Assembly: GCF_938040765.1 (NCBI RefSeq)
Contig: NZ_CALIAA010000107.1
Coordinates: forward strand, 1 to 6,307
Reading direction: 5' to 3'
Origin: an uncultured Fretibacterium sp.
GTDB lineage: Bacteria > Synergistota > Synergistia > Synergistales > Aminobacteriaceae
Length of the DNA: 6,307 nt
In this document: positions 6,034 to 6,307 of the stretch, one piece after another
Layout: each line of letters starts with the position of its first letter
How positions within the stretch are numbered: position 1 is the first letter of the stretch
Position numbers and translations under genes: made by a program
The notes under the pieces: generated by a model
Seen by the model: the letters and a program-made list of their open reading frames with translations, nothing else
Databases searched by the model: none
What the model was told of the DNA's origin: nothing

Positions 6034-6039
6034 TATAAG
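6034..6039 (+). promoter_or_regulatory. Weak candidate -10 element (TATAAG) for clpX
   Basis: TATAAG lies in the clpP-clpX gap, 60 bases before the clpX start. I see no -35 match at the expected distance. It would place the hairpin at 6045-6074 just after the transcription start. Readthrough from tig-clpP is an equally good explanation for clpX expression. Confidence 0.2.
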
Positions 6040-6044
6040 GCGTT

Positions 6045-6082
6045 TTAAGGGGATGGACTCTGCTGTCCCCTTAATGCGTTTT
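6045..6082 (+). terminator. Hairpin in the clpP-clpX gap, possible weak terminator
   Basis: TTAAGGGGA (6045-6053) pairs perfectly with TCCCCTTAA (6066-6074) around a 12-base loop. Four T bases follow at 6079-6082 after TGCG, so the U-tract is short and displaced. It could be a leaky terminator, an RNA-stability element or a processing site that lowers clpX relative to clpP. The 7-base GCGTTTT occurs on both sides (6040-6046 and 6076-6082). Confidence 0.4.
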
Positions 6083-6084
6083 CT

Positions 6085-6090
6085 GGAGGT
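6085..6090 (+). promoter_or_regulatory. Ribosome binding site deciding the clpX TTG start
   Basis: GGAGGT lies 9 bases before TTG 6100. There is no ATG or GTG in the clpX frame between here and the zinc-binding domain, so this site supports TTG initiation. Confidence 0.8.
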
Positions 6091-6099
6091 CGTTTCACT

Positions 6100-6307
6100 T
6101 TGGACAGGAACAAGGATAACGGATTTGAACAGAAGAATATCCACTGCTCGTTCTGCGGGAAGTCCCAGGGCGAGGTCTATCGCCTGATCGCCGGTCATGG
6201 AGCCTGGATCTGCAACGAGTGCGTGGAGCTCTGCAACATTCTCCTCGAGAACGAAAAAGGGGAGGTGCTGCATGAGGAAAAGGACCGGCCCCCGGTCCGG
6301 GACGAGG
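6100..6307 (+). CDS. clpX: ClpX AAA+ unfoldase, N-terminal part (3' truncated by window)
   Basis: ClpX recognises, unfolds and threads substrates into ClpP. Only the first 69 codons are inside the window. They encode the N-terminal zinc-binding domain used for dimerisation and for substrate and adaptor docking. The four zinc ligands are C16 and C19 (CSFC) and C38 and C41 (CNEC), set in the standard GKSQGEVYRLIAGHG and ECVELCNILLE context. Translation from TTG 6100 gives MDRNKDNGFEQKNIHCSFC. A GGAGGT 9 bases upstream supports this start. After residue 50 an acidic linker leads towards the AAA+ domain, which is outside the window. The position behind tig and clpP agrees with the call. Confidence 0.95.
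   Translation, partial: MDRNKDNGFEQKNIHCSFCGKSQGEVYRLIAGHGAWICNECVELCNILLENEKGEVLHEEKDRPPVRDE

Noticed and set aside
1..6307. Mobile element, CRISPR array, tRNA or defence system
   Set aside because: No regularly spaced repeats, transposase or integrase motifs, tRNA-like cloverleaf or defence-family domains are visible. The GIY-YIG protein is of the small UPF0213 type and not a homing endonuclease.

Overview
This is a GC-rich bacterial chromosomal window with compact, mostly housekeeping gene content. The tig-clpP-clpX order is widely conserved. ClpP has no N-terminal propeptide, and several genes begin with TTG. The organism is probably a deep-branching Gram-negative anaerobe, with Synergistota as a tentative guess from overall protein flavour. 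Nothing in the sequence proves the phylum, and I see no sign of phage, plasmid, IS element, CRISPR array, tRNA or rRNA.

Layout: (1) Bases 1-1613, plus strand: the 3' part of pgsA (phosphatidylglycerophosphate synthase), a strong intrinsic terminator, then a manganese-efflux gene (mntP) and a small GIY-YIG nuclease-family gene. The last two look like a two-gene unit with only 11 bases between them. (2) Bases 3792-1450, minus strand: a 143-residue protein I do not recognise, followed by a large membrane-anchored nucleotide-sugar 4,6-dehydratase of the WbpM/PglF/CapD type. The 3' end of the dehydratase gene overlaps the 3' end of the GIY-YIG gene on the opposite strand by 164 bases. (3) Bases 3793-4048: a divergent intergenic region with outward-facing extended -10 promoters, an inverted repeat in the leader of the minus-strand unit, and short repeats around the tig promoter. 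(4) Bases 4049-6307, plus strand: tig (trigger factor), clpP, and the first 69 codons of clpX, with a hairpin in the clpP-clpX gap.

Functionally, tig-clpP-clpX is a protein folding and degradation module: a nascent-chain chaperone, the peptidase, and its AAA+ unfoldase. The minus-strand unit points to cell-surface glycan or glycoprotein sugar synthesis. PgsA makes anionic phospholipid precursors and MntP exports Mn(II).

I found no convincing undescribed multi-gene system. The points most worth a second look are the terminator inside the longest mntP frame (which moves the start to a TTG and suggests attenuation), the antisense overlap of two conserved 3' ends, the unknown gene divergent from tig with its structured leader, and the altered prolyl-isomerase pocket in trigger factor.
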